NCBI RefSeq assembly: GCF_003173715.1
Contig: NZ_CP029550.1
Coordinates: 3,829,501 to 3,893,500, forward strand
Direction of reading: 5' to 3'
Source of the DNA: Methylobacterium durans
GTDB taxonomy: Bacteria > Pseudomonadota > Alphaproteobacteria > Rhizobiales > Beijerinckiaceae
Length of the DNA stretch: 64,000 bases
This document shows positions 46,566-56,522 of this stretch, one piece after another. The translations under genes were made by a program, and so were the position numbers. Every line of letters starts with the position of its first letter. Position 1 is the stretch's first letter. The notes beneath the pieces are model-generated. The model had not been told where the DNA came from. It was given only the letters and a program-made list of their open reading frames with translations, and made no database searches.

Positions 46566-47504
46566 TCAGGCCGGGGCCGTCGCGCCGCCGCCCTCCGTCC
46601 GGAGCCATGCCGCGCCGCAGGCCTTCGCCAGTTCGCGCACGCGCAGGATGTAGCTCTGCCGCTCCGTCACCGAGATCACGCCGCGGGCGTCGAGCAGGTT
46701 GAAGACGTGGCTCGCCTTGATGCACTGGTCGTAGGCCGGCTGCACCATGCGGTGGCGGCCCGCCTCGCCCTCCGGCGCTCCCGCGTCGAGGTAGAGGCGG
46801 CAGGCCTTCTCGGCGTCGGCGAAGTGGCGGAACAGCATCGCCGTGTCGGCGGCCTCGAAATTGTGGCGGGAATATTCCTGCTCGGCCTGCAGGAAGACGT
46901 CGCCGTAGGTGACCTTGTCGGCCCCGGACCCGCCGTTGAAATTGAGATCGTATACGTTCTCGACGCCCTGCACATACATGGCGAGGCGCTCCAGCCCATA
47001 GGTGAGCTCGCCCGCCACCGGCGCGCACTCGAAGCCCGCGACCTGCTGGAAGTAGGTGAACTGGCTGACCTCCATCCCGTCGCACCAGCATTCCCAGCCG
47101 AGGCCCCAGGCGCCGAGCGTCGGGCTCTCCCAATCGTCCTCCACGAAGCGGATGTCGTGAAGCGCGAGATCGACGCCGATTGCCTTCAGCGAGGCGAGGT
47201 AGAGATCCTGCAGGTTCTCCGGGTTCGGCTTCAGGATCACTTGAAACTGATAATAATGCTGCAGCCGGTTGGGGTTCTCGCCGTAGCGCCCATCCTTCGG
47301 TCGGCGGGAGGGCTGGACATAGGCCGCCTTCCAGGGCTTCGGGCCCAGCGCCCGCAGGGTCGTGGCCGGGTGGAAGGTGCCGGCGCCCACCTCCATGTCG
47401 TAGGGCTGAAGGATGACACAGCCCTGCTCCGCCCAGAATCGCTGGAGCGTGAGGATCAGCCCCTGAAACGAGGCTTTCGGCGAGAGATCGGCGTCGCTCG
47501 GCAT
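46566..47504 (-). CDS. glyQ: Glycine-tRNA ligase alpha subunit
   Basis: The 312-residue catalytic alpha subunit that activates glycine. Conserved blocks: [94 protein letters not shown] and [18 protein letters not shown]. The start is the ATG at 47504; a longer frame to 47600 has no conserved content. It precedes glyS. Confidence 0.97.
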   Translation of the reverse strand: MPSDADLSPKASFQGLILTLQRFWAEQGCVILQPYDMEVGAGTFHPATTLRALGPKPWKAAYVQPSRRPKDGRYGENPNRLQHYYQFQVILKPNPENLQDLYLASLKAIGVDLALHDIRFVEDDWESPTLGAWGLGWECWCDGMEVSQFTYFQQVAGFECAPVAGELTYGLERLAMYVQGVENVYDLNFNGGSGADKVTYGDVFLQAEQEYSRHNFEAADTAMLFRHFADAEKACRLYLDAGAPEGEAGRHRMVQPAYDQCIKASHVFNLLDARGVISVTERQSYILRVRELAKACGAAWLRTEGGGATAPA

Positions 47505-47714
47505 CGTGAGACGGGTCCGGGAGGCGGGAAGCGGAGGGGCGGAGCCTTTAAGTGTGCGTCCCGAGGTGTCAAGCGCGCGGTTCCGTGCGCCGACGCACAC
47601 AATTCCGTCGCAATTCGGTCAAGATCCGGAACTGCCAAGCCCCCGGCCAAGTTTATCACGCAACCAGGGGATGATGCTCCGCCTCAGGGCGGACTAAGCT
47701 TCGGACGACCAGTC

Positions 47715-47963
47715 ATGCGCAAGGGTTTCACTGTCTTCGCGGCACTCGTGGCCGCCTCTCTCGTCGCCACGCCGCTCGTGATGGGCGCCAGCGCCCTCGC
47801 GACGCCCGAGGAGACCTCCGCGGTCGAGAAGCCGGTGGCGATCATGCCGGTCGAGATCGCGCCCGTCGCGGCGCCCGCCGCCGAGACCTGCACCCGGAAG
47901 GTCCGCGTGGTCTACAGCGGCTACGGTGCCCCGCAGGCCGGCTGCGCCGCGCAGGCGCGCTAA
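47715..47963 (+). CDS. Small exported protein of unknown function
   Basis: 82 residues. A signal peptide (MRKGFTVFAALVAASLVATP then LVMGASALA) is followed by a Pro/Ala/Val linker and a short end with two Cys (ETCTRKVRVVYSGYGAPQAG then CAAQ) that may pair. The ATG at 47715 follows GGACGACC. The motif CTRKVRVVYSGYG recurs in small Methylobacterium-like proteins. No function is known. It stands alone between divergent glyQ and the convergent S49 peptidase gene. Confidence 0.75.
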   Translation: MRKGFTVFAALVAASLVATPLVMGASALATPEETSAVEKPVAIMPVEIAPVAAPAAETCTRKVRVVYSGYGAPQAGCAAQAR

Positions 47964-47988
47964 AACGCGCAGGCGCGCTCAGGCCGTC

Positions 47989-48846
47989 TCACAGCCCGAA
48001 GCGCGCCCAGGTGGCGCGCTCCTCGATCGCGGACAGTGCCTCCTCGGCGAGTCCAATCCCGCCCGGCGTCGTCCGTCTCAGCAGGCGGGCGAGGAGCGAG
48101 CCCTTCGCGTCCGCCACCATCTTGAGGTCGACCTTGTCGCCGTAGCGTGCTCGCATCGCGGTGCGCACGTCGCCGAGCGCGTCCACGAGGCCGAGATCGA
48201 GGGCCTGCCGCCCGGTCCAGATCGCGCCGGTGAAGAGGTTCTCACCATCCTTCGGCAGTTTCGGGCGTCGCTCGCTGACGAGATTCGTGAAGACCTCCTG
48301 TACGTCGGCCTGGATCCGCTTCAGCCGCGCCACGTCGGCCGGGTCCTCCGGCCGAAAGGGGTCGAGCATCGCCTTCGCCTCGCCCTGCGTGTGGACGCGC
48401 CGCTCGACGCCGATCCGCTCGATCAGTCGGTCGAACCCGAATCCCGCCGAGACCACGCCGATCGAGCCGACGACGGAGGTCGGGTCAGCGATGATCTCGT
48501 CGGCCGCGCAGGCGATCATGTAGCCGCCGGAGGCCGCAACGTCCTCGACGAAGGCGTAGACCGGAAGATTCTTCTCCGCCGCGAGCGCCCGGATGCGCCG
48601 GTGGATGAGGTGCGACTGGGCCGGCGAGCCGCCGGGCGAGTTGATGACGAGCGCGACGGCGACCACGCCCCTCATGGTGAAGGCGCGCTCGAGGCTGCCG
48701 GCGACCGATCCGATCGAGAGGCCGGGCCGGATCGGCGACACCGCGCCGATCGCCCCGCTCAGGCGGACCACCGACACCCGCGGCGGCCGCTCCCGAAACC
48801 GCCGCGGCAGGAGCGCCCGGAGGGGCGCGGGGAGGGAGTGCGACAT
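47989..48846 (-). CDS. S49-family signal peptide peptidase (SppA-like/SohB-like)
   Basis: 285 residues, single-domain S49 serine peptidase that degrades cleaved signal peptides in the membrane. Seen: VVRLSGAIGAVSPIRPGLS, VVAVALVINSPGGSPAQSHL, the nucleophile Ser in EDVAASGGYMIACAADEI, the next strand IIADPTSVVGSIGVV that holds the catalytic Lys in larger members, and FTGAIWTGRQALDLGLVDAL. The classic N-terminal membrane anchor is weak here. The ATG at 48846 follows GAGGACCC; the frame extends to 49041. Alternative: an ATG at 48858. Confidence 0.88.
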   Translation of the reverse strand: MSHSLPAPLRALLPRRFRERPPRVSVVRLSGAIGAVSPIRPGLSIGSVAGSLERAFTMRGVVAVALVINSPGGSPAQSHLIHRRIRALAAEKNLPVYAFVEDVAASGGYMIACAADEIIADPTSVVGSIGVVSAGFGFDRLIERIGVERRVHTQGEAKAMLDPFRPEDPADVARLKRIQADVQEVFTNLVSERRPKLPKDGENLFTGAIWTGRQALDLGLVDALGDVRTAMRARYGDKVDLKMVADAKGSLLARLLRRTTPGGIGLAEEALSAIEERATWARFGL

Positions 48847-49046
48847 GGGTCCTCGCATCGCGGCAGAGCTTGGCCTGCCTCCGCAATGGGGCTCTGCGTA
48901 ATCGACCGCAAGGCTCCACGCCATCGGCAGCACGTACGGGACCGAACGATTTTCGACCTTGGCCGTTCCTCCCCGTCGCAACGCCTGCCGCCCGGGCCTG
49001 CGGTTCCTGCGATGGGCGGATCGATCCTGGGAGGAGAGCAAACGCC

Positions 49047-49370
49047 ATGCGAATACTGATAGGGATGTTCCTGGTCCTCGCCGCTCTCGGCGGGGCGGCG
49101 GGCTTCAGCCTGCCGACGAAGGCGGCGCCGTTGCCGGTCGCCGCGCGCGTCGCCGACACCGGCGAGGGTGCGCTCGTGACGGAGGCGCGCTGGCGTCATC
49201 GCCGGCACTGGCACCGGCACCATTATCGCCGGCACCACGGCTGGCGCCGCCACCATTACCGCCGGCACCACGGCTGGCGTCGCCACCATTACCGGCGCCA
49301 CTACCACCGGCGGCACTGGGGCTACCGCCCCTATCACCACCGCGCCTATGGCTGGCGCCCGTTCTACTGA
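49047..49370 (+). CDS. Histidine/arginine-rich exported repeat protein
   Basis: 107 residues. MRILIGMFLVLAALGGAAGF is a signal peptide. The last 60 residues are almost only His, Arg, Tyr, Trp and Gly, with tandem 11-residue units HYRRHHGWRRH. The gene has two 33-bp DNA repeats at 49221-49253 and 49254-49286. The composition suggests binding of metal ions or polyanions outside the cytoplasm. A GGGAGGAGA box precedes the ATG. The stop overlaps the end of the convergent methyltransferase gene by seven bases. Confidence 0.82.
   Translation: MRILIGMFLVLAALGGAAGFSLPTKAAPLPVAARVADTGEGALVTEARWRHRRHWHRHHYRRHHGWRRHHYRRHHGWRRHHYRRHYHRRHWGYRPYHHRAYGWRPFY
49221..49286 (+). repeat. Two tandem 33-bp coding repeats
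   Basis: CATTATCGCCGGCACCACGG and CATTACCGCCGGCACCACGG begin two consecutive 33-bp units differing at two or three positions, inside the His-rich gene. They can expand or contract by slippage. Confidence 0.85.
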
Positions 49371-50134
49371 GATACGACCTCCATCGCTGCGCCCTCGCCG
49401 CGGTGGAGTGCCTCGCTCTCGGGCGTGAAGCGCCCGTCCCCATCCTGCAATACGAGGGGCGGCAGGAGAGTGAGGGGGGCGCGGCTCCCCTTTATGCCGG
49501 CGAGCAGGATCCGGATCGCCGGTCGGTCGGCGCGGGCATGGACCGGACGCAGGCGGAGCGCGCCGAAGCGGTTGCCGACCGCGTCCAGGCAAGCCCGGAG
49601 GGCGTCGGCCCGGTGGATCAGCCCGAGAAGCCCACCCGGGCGCGCGACGTCCGCGCAGGTGCGCAGCCACGTCTCCAGGGAACCGGCTTCGAAGCTGTGG
49701 GCGGACGCCTTTCCGCCATGGGGTGACGGGCGGTGCCGCCCGCCCTCCAGGAATGGGGGATTCGTCAGAACGATGTCGGCCGGGTGCGTCCCGAGGCCCG
49801 AGGCCCGGCGAAGGCCGGCCGGCGCCAGGATGTCGGCCTCGCGGACATCGACGCGCGTGTCGAGCCCGTTCTCGGCGACATTGCGGCGCGCCAGCGCGGC
49901 CAGTTCTGGCTCTCGCTCCACCAGGACGACCCGACAAGTCGGCGCACGCACCGCGCAGGCGAGCCCGACCAGACCGGTCGATGCGCCGAGATCGCAGATG
50001 AGGGCTCCGTCGCCGGGTTGGAACATCGTGCTGAGCAGCACCGCGTCCGTTCCGGCCCGATGGGCGCCGCGGGGCGGCTGGTGCAGGCGGAGGCGGCCGC
50101 CGAGCAGGAGATCCGGCTCAGCCGCCGGCCGCAT
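49364..50134 (-). CDS. TrmN6-like N6-adenine methyltransferase
   Basis: 256 residues. SAM motif I LICDLGASTGLVGLACAVRA, acidic loop VVLVEREPELAALARRN and the amino-methyltransferase motif DIVLTNPPFLEGGRHRPSPH (NPPF). The GTDAVLLSTMF start is typical of the tRNA1(Val) A37 N6-methyltransferase family (YfiC/TrmN6). The tRNA target is inferred from the family. Its start overlaps the stop of the DUF2007 gene by 17 bases, so the two are probably co-transcribed. Confidence 0.85.
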   Translation of the reverse strand: MRPAAEPDLLLGGRLRLHQPPRGAHRAGTDAVLLSTMFQPGDGALICDLGASTGLVGLACAVRAPTCRVVLVEREPELAALARRNVAENGLDTRVDVREADILAPAGLRRASGLGTHPADIVLTNPPFLEGGRHRPSPHGGKASAHSFEAGSLETWLRTCADVARPGGLLGLIHRADALRACLDAVGNRFGALRLRPVHARADRPAIRILLAGIKGSRAPLTLLPPLVLQDGDGRFTPESEALHRGEGAAMEVVSQ

Positions 50135-50351
50135 CGCGCAACTCGTGGGCGAGCCCGACCTCGATGAGCAGTCGCCGGGCCTGCCGGGCGTGGTCGTCCG
50201 GCACGAGCAGGCGGCGCGGAAAGGCGCCGATCGTGCCCTCCATCAGGCTCATGTGCTCGTCGGCGACCAGGACGGGGATCTCGGCACCCTCCAGGATCGA
50301 GCGTGCGAATCCGATCAGGACGATGTCGTTGGTGCGGATGATCTCGATCAT
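50118..50351 (-). CDS. DUF2007 domain protein (putative signal transducing protein)
   Basis: 77 residues with the DUF2007 pattern: MIEIIRTNDIVLIGFARSIL, EGAEIPVLVADEHMSLMEGT and FPRRLLVPDDHARQARRLL. It has a ferredoxin-like fold by pattern. The family is widespread and unassigned. First gene ahead of the TrmN6-like gene, overlapping it by 17 bases; divergent from the polyprenyl synthase. Confidence 0.88.
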   Translation of the reverse strand: MIEIIRTNDIVLIGFARSILEGAEIPVLVADEHMSLMEGTIGAFPRRLLVPDDHARQARRLLIEVGLAHELRDAAGG

Positions 50352-50536
50352 CGGTCAGCCGGGCAGGAGGGCGGCGAAGGGCGGCGCTTTCGCCGCGTAC
50401 AGGTTCCCGTGCCGGCACGCCATATCCGAGGCGATCCCTTCCGCGAACGGCCGGGGCGTGTTGCAGCGCCACGGGCCGCGTGCGAAGGGGTGCCGAACGT
50501 ATCGTCGCAGCTTGTCTGGCCGGGAGGCATCTGACC

Positions 50537-51559
50537 TTGGGTGTGGTCGTTTCCTTCGATGAAGGTCGCTCCGATCCGGAAGCGAGCCTGACCGAACTCG
50601 TCGCGCTCGTCGCCGCCGGCATGGAGCGCGTCAACGCGATGATCCTGTCGCGCACGGGCTCGGACGTCGCGATGATCCCGGAGGTGGCCAACCACCTGAT
50701 CGCGTCCGGCGGCAAGCGCCTGCGCCCGATCCTGACGCTCGCCACCGCCGACCTTTGCGGCTACGCGGGCGGCGACGGTGCGGTGAAGCTCGCCGCGAGC
50801 GTCGAGTTCATGCACACCGCGACCCTCCTGCACGACGATGTCGTGGACGAGAGCGACATGCGGCGCGGACGCGTCGCGGCGCGGATCAACTGGGGCAACC
50901 AGGCGAGCGTCCTCGTCGGCGATTTCCTGCTGGGCCAAGCGTTCCGCATGATGGTCGAGGTCGGTTCGCTGCGCGCCCTCGACATCCTGTCGGCCGCCGC
51001 CACCGTGATCGCGGAGGGCGAGGTGATGCAGCTCACCGCCGCCAAGAACACCGAGACCAGCGAGGACGAGTATCTCGCGGTGATCCGCGCCAAGACCGCG
51101 GAGCTGTTCGCGGCGGCCTGCGAGGTCGGCCCCGTCCTCGCCGACCGGCCGAGGGCGGAGCAGGCGGCCTGCCGCTCCTACGGGATGAATCTCGGCATCG
51201 CCTTCCAGCTCATCGACGACGTGCTGGATTACGGTGGCACCAGCGCCAGCCTCGGCAAGAACGTCGGCGACGATTTCCGCGAGGGCAAGATCACGCTGCC
51301 GATCGTGCTCTCCTTCCGCCGCGGCACCGACGAGGAGCGCGCCTTCTGGCGCCGGACCCTGGAGAAGGGCGAGGTCGAGGCCGGCGACCTCGAGACCGCC
51401 CGCGCCATCCTGCGGCGCCATCGGGCTCTCGAGGATACGGTCGAGCGGGCCCGCCATTACGGCGCGATGGCGCGCGACGCGCTCGCGCTGTTCCCGAACG
51501 GCCGGACGAAGACGGCCCTGCTGCAGGTCGTCGATTTCTGCATCGCCCGGGCGCACTGA
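50537..51559 (+). CDS. ispB: Polyprenyl (octaprenyl/decaprenyl) diphosphate synthase
   Basis: 340 residues; makes the long isoprenoid chain for ubiquinone. Both Asp-rich motifs are present: TLLHDDVVDESDMRRGR (first) and FQLIDDVLDYGGTSASLGK (second), with GGKRLRPILTLATADL before them and DFREGKITLPIVL after. Residues before the first motif are small, consistent with a long-chain product; exact chain length is not readable. The TTG at 50537 is chosen because GGGAGG (50522-50527) is at the right distance and MGVVVSF fits the family start. The open frame extends to 50480. Confidence 0.88.
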   Translation: MGVVVSFDEGRSDPEASLTELVALVAAGMERVNAMILSRTGSDVAMIPEVANHLIASGGKRLRPILTLATADLCGYAGGDGAVKLAASVEFMHTATLLHDDVVDESDMRRGRVAARINWGNQASVLVGDFLLGQAFRMMVEVGSLRALDILSAAATVIAEGEVMQLTAAKNTETSEDEYLAVIRAKTAELFAAACEVGPVLADRPRAEQAACRSYGMNLGIAFQLIDDVLDYGGTSASLGKNVGDDFREGKITLPIVLSFRRGTDEERAFWRRTLEKGEVEAGDLETARAILRRHRALEDTVERARHYGAMARDALALFPNGRTKTALLQVVDFCIARAH

Positions 51560-51571
51560 CCGGGCAGCGAT

Positions 51572-52447
51572 CTAGCGCAGCAGCGTCGGCTCGACCCACC
51601 AGCCCGGCATCGCCCGGCCAATCGCGCCGGCTGCCAGTGCCGCCTGACTGCGACGGGCGAAGAGGCCGAACACGGTCGCGCCGGAGCCCGACATCCGGGC
51701 GAGGCGGCAGCCCCCTTGCGCGCGAAGCGCAGCGAGCGCCTCGCCGATCACCGGCGCGACCGTGAGCGCGGGCGCTTCGAGGTCGTTCCGGGCCGGCCCG
51801 ATCAGGCCGATGAGCCCGTTGAGGCCGAGCCCGGTCACCACCTCCGGATGCTCCGCGCCGGGCAGCGTGTCCCCGGGCGAGAGGCCGAGCGCCTTGAAGA
51901 CGGGCGCGGTCGGCACCGGGACGCCGGGGTTGATCAGCACGGCGGGCAGGGCCGCGAGGTCGAGTGGCCTGCCGATCGTCTCCCCCGCGCCGCGCATCAT
52001 CCTGGCGCGCGGATCGAGGCAGACCGGCACGTCCGCCCCCGTCGCACGGGCCGACTCCACCACGGCCGGATGATCGAGGCCGAGCCCGTTGAGATCTGCC
52101 AGGAGCCGCAGCGCCGCCGCGGCGTCCGACGAGCCGCCCCCGATGCCGGCCGCCACGGGCAGGCGCTTCACGAGGCGGAACGCCCCCATGCGCAGGCCGG
52201 GCACGCACCCGGCGAGATGGCGCGCGGCGCGCAGCACGAGGTTGTCCTCGGTCGGGCCGGCCGGACCGGCCGTCGGGCCCTCGATCGCCAGAGCGAGCCC
52301 GTCGGCAGGCTCCAGCGTCAGGTGGTCGCCGACGCCCGCGAAGGCGACGAGGCTCTCAAGGGCATGATACCCGTCCGCCTGCCGCCGGCCGAGCACGTGC
52401 AGCGTGAGGTTGATCTTCGCCGGGGCGCGGGTGGCGAGGCTTGGCAT
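51572..52447 (-). CDS. ispE: 4-diphosphocytidyl-2-C-methyl-D-erythritol kinase
   Basis: 291-residue GHMP kinase of the non-mevalonate isoprenoid pathway. Seen: [20 protein letters not shown] with the catalytic Lys, the glycine loop [20 protein letters not shown] that binds [16 protein letters not shown], and C-terminal [12 protein letters not shown]. The start ATG at 52447 begins the conserved [13 protein letters not shown]; the longer frame is ignored. It is convergent with the polyprenyl synthase gene, which uses the pathway's products. Confidence 0.95.
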   Translation of the reverse strand: MPSLATRAPAKINLTLHVLGRRQADGYHALESLVAFAGVGDHLTLEPADGLALAIEGPTAGPAGPTEDNLVLRAARHLAGCVPGLRMGAFRLVKRLPVAAGIGGGSSDAAAALRLLADLNGLGLDHPAVVESARATGADVPVCLDPRARMMRGAGETIGRPLDLAALPAVLINPGVPVPTAPVFKALGLSPGDTLPGAEHPEVVTGLGLNGLIGLIGPARNDLEAPALTVAPVIGEALAALRAQGGCRLARMSGSGATVFGLFARRSQAALAAGAIGRAMPGWWVEPTLLR

Positions 52448-52636
52448 GGGAGAGGCGGCTGACCGGTCGCGTTTTCCCTTCCCGTGCGGGGAGGGGGGAG
52501 GATGGTTCGGAGGCCCCCGCTGCGCCGTACGCCGCACGAACCTCCGTCACCGCGAAGGGCGGAGGAGCGACGTGTCGGCCGATTGAGGGCGGCTGTGCCG
52601 GATCAGGAGGGTGTGACGAGCGAGCGACGGCGGCCC

Positions 52637-54519
52637 TTAGCTGCCGCCCTTCTTCTTCGCCTTGTCGGCGGCGCCAGGCGGCTCACTCGGGGCGGGGGCG
52701 CCCTTCGGCAGTTCGGGGTTCTCGGGGTTGTGCGGAGCGGCAACCGGCGCCGGCGGGTTCTCAGCCGTCGCCGTCGGCTTCTCGACGTCCGGCAGGCCGT
52801 TCTTCAGCTTCTCGTTGATCTTCTCGAGCTCGTCCGGCTCGGGGTTCAGGTCCTTGGCGTGCTGCCACTGGAACTTGCCCTCGAGGCGCCGACCCGCCCG
52901 CCAATAGGCATCGCCGAGGTGGTCGTTGATGGTCGGGTCGCCGGGCTTCAGCTCGACGGCCTTCTCCAGCTCGCGCACCGCATCGTCCCAGCGTCCGAGC
53001 CGGTAATAGGCCCAGCCCAGGCTGTCGATGATCATGCCGTCGCGTGGGCTCGCATCGACCGCCTGCTTCAGCATCGTGAAAGCCTGGTCGATGTTCATGT
53101 TCTGGTCGACCCAGGAATAGGCGAGGTAGTTCAGCACTTGCGCCTTGGCGCTGAGCTGGCTCGGCGGCACGAGCTCCAGCGCCTTCTTGAGGTCGGCCTC
53201 CGCCTTCGGCCATTGCTTGGCCCGCTCGTAGGCGGTGCCGCGGAAGTAGAAGGTCGTCCAGTAATTCTGGATCGGCCGGTCGCCGATCAGCTCGATGGCC
53301 CGGCTGTAGGTCGCGGCCGCGTCCTCATACTTCTTTCGCGAGCGCTGCACGTTGCCGAGCGCCGTGATCACGTCGATGTCGTCGGGATGGGCCTTCATCG
53401 CCGCGTCGAGATGCGCGAGCGCCTCGTCGCCCTTGCCCATCTGCTCAAGGTTCAGGCCGATCTGGATGTCGGCATTGAGCTTGAGGGGCGAGCTGGCCGG
53501 GATCTGCGCGTAGGCGTCGTTGGCGCGCTCGGGCTGCTTCATCCGGTCGAGGGTGTCGGCGAGCGTCAGCCGGGCGAGCGCGTGCTCGGGGGCAAGGTAG
53601 AGTGCGAGCCGCAGGTAGACCACGGCCGGCAGCTCGTCGCCCTGCGTCGAACCGGCGGAGCCGAGGCCATAGAGCACCTCGGCGGCCCCCTCCTGAGCGG
53701 AGTTAATCAGGCGCGGCAGCGGCTTGCCCGACTTCAGCTTGTCGAGGGCGTCGCGGATGATGGGGTGGCGCGGCAGGACGTTGTCGAACTCGGTGTAGGC
53801 CTGGATGGCGAGATCGGTGCGGCCCGCATTCGCCTCGAAGCGGGCATAGGCATCGACGATGCGGAGCGTGTTGCGGTCGGTGTCGTAGGCGGCCTTCAGG
53901 CGCCGCTCGGCCTCGGCCTGATCGCCCACGAGGCTCGCGATCAGCCCGGCATGGTAGTCGCGGAAGGTGTTGTAATAGCGCTCGCCCCGGAGCTTCGAGA
54001 CGGTCTCCAGCGCGCGCTTGCCGTCGCCCGCGCCGGCATACGCCCAGGCCGTCAGCAGGGTCGCGGTGAGGTCGGCGGCCGCCCCCGGCCGCTGCGGGCG
54101 AGGTTCTGCCGCGCGCCGGCCCACTGGCCGGCCTTCATCTGGCGGACGCCGAGCGCGAGCTGGGCGAGGCCGTTCGCACCGTCCTTGGTCGTGAGGCGCT
54201 CGGCGGCGCGGAAGGCGTCGGGCAGCGCGCCGTCGGCCAGCATCGAGACGAAGGCCCGTTCCAGAAGCTCGGCGTTGCGCGGGTCGGCCTTCACGGCTTC
54301 CCGATAGAAATTCGCTGCCGCCGCGGTGTCACGGGAGACGCCGGCGATGTAGGCCGAGAGGAAGTTGCCCTCAAGCGATTCCGCCGGCTCGTATTCCAGG
54401 ATCGGGGTCGACTCGCGGGGCTGCGCGGCGAGCGCGGAGACCGTGAACGGCAGGGTGCCGCTCAGCGCGAGGGCGAGCACCGACGCGGTGCGGCGGGAAG
54501 CTTTTCCGAGTGTGGGCAC
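52637..54519 (-). pseudogene. TPR-repeat exported protein, broken by one missing base
   Basis: A tetratricopeptide-repeat protein of about 625 residues is split into two frames. From the GTG at 54519 (AGGAG upstream) come a signal peptide (SRRTASVLALALSGTLPFTV) and TPR units up to QWAGARQNLARSGRG, which then runs to a stop in the wrong frame. The rest continues from LTATLLTAWAYAGAGDGKRA in the next frame through many TPRs (for example LGWAYYRLGRWDDAVRELEK) to a Pro/Ala-rich tail. Restoring one G in the G5 run (CCCCC at 54082-54086 on the plus strand) rejoins them as SGRGAAADLTATLL. It resembles conserved alphaproteobacterial TPR proteins of envelope function. Confidence 0.75.
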
Positions 54520-54656
54520 CAGTCACGGCTCCTGCGCGCGCCGACCCAGCGTGGAGGGCCGGCGCCGATGTGGCGGGGACAGTGGACTCTTCCCGCCATA
54601 CCCGCAAGGCGAAAGGATGACGCCGCGGCCGCGCTCCGGAGCCGCGCCGGAGCCCG

Positions 54657-56330
54657 TCACATGTTGGGGTAATTCGGCCCGCCGGGACCCTCCGGGGTCA
54701 CCCAGTTGATGTTCTGGTTCGGGTCCTTGATGTCGCACGTCTTGCAGTGGACGCAGTTCTGCGCGTTGATCTGGTAGCGCACGCCGTCGCCGGCCGAGGC
54801 ATCCTCCACCCACTCGTAGACGCCGGCTGGACAGTAGCGCGCCGAGGGACCGCCGAACACGTCGTGCTCGGACGATTTCTGCAGGCCCATGTCCTTCACC
54901 TGGAGGTGAGGTGGCTGGTCCTCCTCGTGGTTCGTGTTGGAGAGATACACGGAGGAGAGCCGGTCGAAGGTCAGCTTGCCGTCCGGCTTGGGGTAGACGA
55001 TCGGCGTCACCTCCGAGAGCGGCTTCAGGCAGGCATGGTCCGGCTTGCCGTGCTTGAGCGTCCCGAAGAGCGAGGCGTTGAAGATGGTGGTCGACCACAT
55101 GTCGATGCCGCCGAGACCCACGCCGACGAGCGTGCCGTATTTCGACCAGAGCGGCTTGACGTTGCGCACGGCCTTCAGGTCGCGCCCGATCGGGCTGTCG
55201 CGCCAGCCGCTCTCGTAATCGGTCAGTTCGTCGCCCTGGCGACCGGCGGCGAGCGCCGCCGCGATGGCGTCGGCCGCCTGCATGCCGGAGAGCACCGCGT
55301 TGTGCGAGCCCTTGATGCGCGGCACGTTCACGAAGCCGGCGGAATCCCCGACGAGGCAGCCGCCCGGGAAGACGAGCCTCGGCACGGATTGCCAGCCGCC
55401 CTCCATGATGGCCCGCGCCCCATAGCCGATCCGCTTGCCGCCCTCGAACACCTCCCGGATCATCGGGTGCGTCTTGAAGCGCTGGAACTCCTCGAAGGGG
55501 GAGAGGGTCGGGTTCTCGTAGTTGAGGTGCGTGACGAAGCCGACCGAGAGCAGGTGGTCGTCGAAATGGTAGAGCCACGACCCGCCGCCGGCCTTGTTCG
55601 GCAGCGGCCAGCCCATCGTGTGCTGGACGAGGCCGGGCTGGAACTTGCCGGGTGCGAGCTGCCACAGCTCCTTGACGCCGATCCCGTACTTCTGGTGGTC
55701 GCGGTCCCGGTTCAGGCCGAACCGGTCGACCAGCGTCTTGGTCAGCGAGCCGCGGGCGCCCTCGCCGAAGATCGTATACTTGGCGCGCAGCTCCATTCCG
55801 CGGGTGAAGTCGTCCCGCGCCTCGCCGGAGCGGCCGATGCCGAGATCGCCCGTGGCGATGCCGACCACGGCACCGCGCTCGTCGTAGAGCACCTCAGAGG
55901 CCGGGAAGCCGGGATAGATCTCGACGCCGAGCTCCTCCGCCTTGCGGCCGAGATACTTCGTGACGTTCGACAGCGAGCCCACGAAGTTACCGTGGTTCGA
56001 CATCAGACGCGGAAAGAACACGTTTGGCAGGCCGATGCCGCTGTTCTTGGTGAGGAACATGAACTCGTCGCGCTCGACGGCGGTCTTGAGCGGGCGATCC
56101 GGATCATCCCGCCACTCCGGCAGAAGCGTGTCGAGGCCGAGCGGATCGACCACCGCGCCGGACAGGATATGGGCGCCGACCTCGGAGCCCTTCTCGACGA
56201 CGACCACGCTGATCTCCTCGCCGCGTTCGGCGGCGATCTGGCGCAGGCGGATCGCGGCGGCGAGGCCCGCGGGACCGGCGCCCACGATGACCACGTCGAA
56301 ATCCATTCCCTCGCGTTCGGGAAGCGCCAT
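54657..56330 (-). CDS. Electron transfer flavoprotein-ubiquinone oxidoreductase
   Basis: 557-residue ETF-QO. It passes electrons from ETF (fatty acid, amino acid and amine dehydrogenases) to ubiquinone at the inner membrane. Seen: FAD motif FDVVIVGAGPAGLAAAIRLR, ILSGAVVDPLGLDTLLPEW, the membrane-surface ubiquinone region around GWPLPNKAGGGSWLYHFDD, VGDSAGFVNVPRIKGSHNAV, and a C-terminal [4Fe-4S] ferredoxin domain with CPAGVYEW and QNCVHCKTCDIKDPNQNINW. The ATG at 56330 has GGAGGA upstream. The frame stays open to 57272 through GC bias only. Confidence 0.95.
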   Translation of the reverse strand: MALPEREGMDFDVVIVGAGPAGLAAAIRLRQIAAERGEEISVVVVEKGSEVGAHILSGAVVDPLGLDTLLPEWRDDPDRPLKTAVERDEFMFLTKNSGIGLPNVFFPRLMSNHGNFVGSLSNVTKYLGRKAEELGVEIYPGFPASEVLYDERGAVVGIATGDLGIGRSGEARDDFTRGMELRAKYTIFGEGARGSLTKTLVDRFGLNRDRDHQKYGIGVKELWQLAPGKFQPGLVQHTMGWPLPNKAGGGSWLYHFDDHLLSVGFVTHLNYENPTLSPFEEFQRFKTHPMIREVFEGGKRIGYGARAIMEGGWQSVPRLVFPGGCLVGDSAGFVNVPRIKGSHNAVLSGMQAADAIAAALAAGRQGDELTDYESGWRDSPIGRDLKAVRNVKPLWSKYGTLVGVGLGGIDMWSTTIFNASLFGTLKHGKPDHACLKPLSEVTPIVYPKPDGKLTFDRLSSVYLSNTNHEEDQPPHLQVKDMGLQKSSEHDVFGGPSARYCPAGVYEWVEDASAGDGVRYQINAQNCVHCKTCDIKDPNQNINWVTPEGPGGPNYPNM

Positions 56331-56522
56331 TCCGTGTCCTCCTGCCGCCGTGCCCGCGGCGTCATCCGCGCAGAGCCGGCCTGTCTTGTTGATGTCTCTC
56401 TCAACCCGTTCCAAGGTAGGAACGCAAGTGCGAAGGGACAGGCTCGGCACACGGTCGCATCCCTCGGCCGGGATGCCGCGCGCACGTTGTCCACAGGCTT
56501 GCGCGGCACCACATCTCGTCCG

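Noticed and set aside
49221..49286. Short tandem repeats considered as a CRISPR array
   Set aside because: Units are contiguous without spacers and encode an in-frame His-rich peptide.
52480..52510. CCCTTCCCGTGCGGGGAGGG hairpin near the ispE start
   Set aside because: G/C-rich inverted sequence upstream of a gene on the other strand with no U-tract; no convincing role as a terminator.
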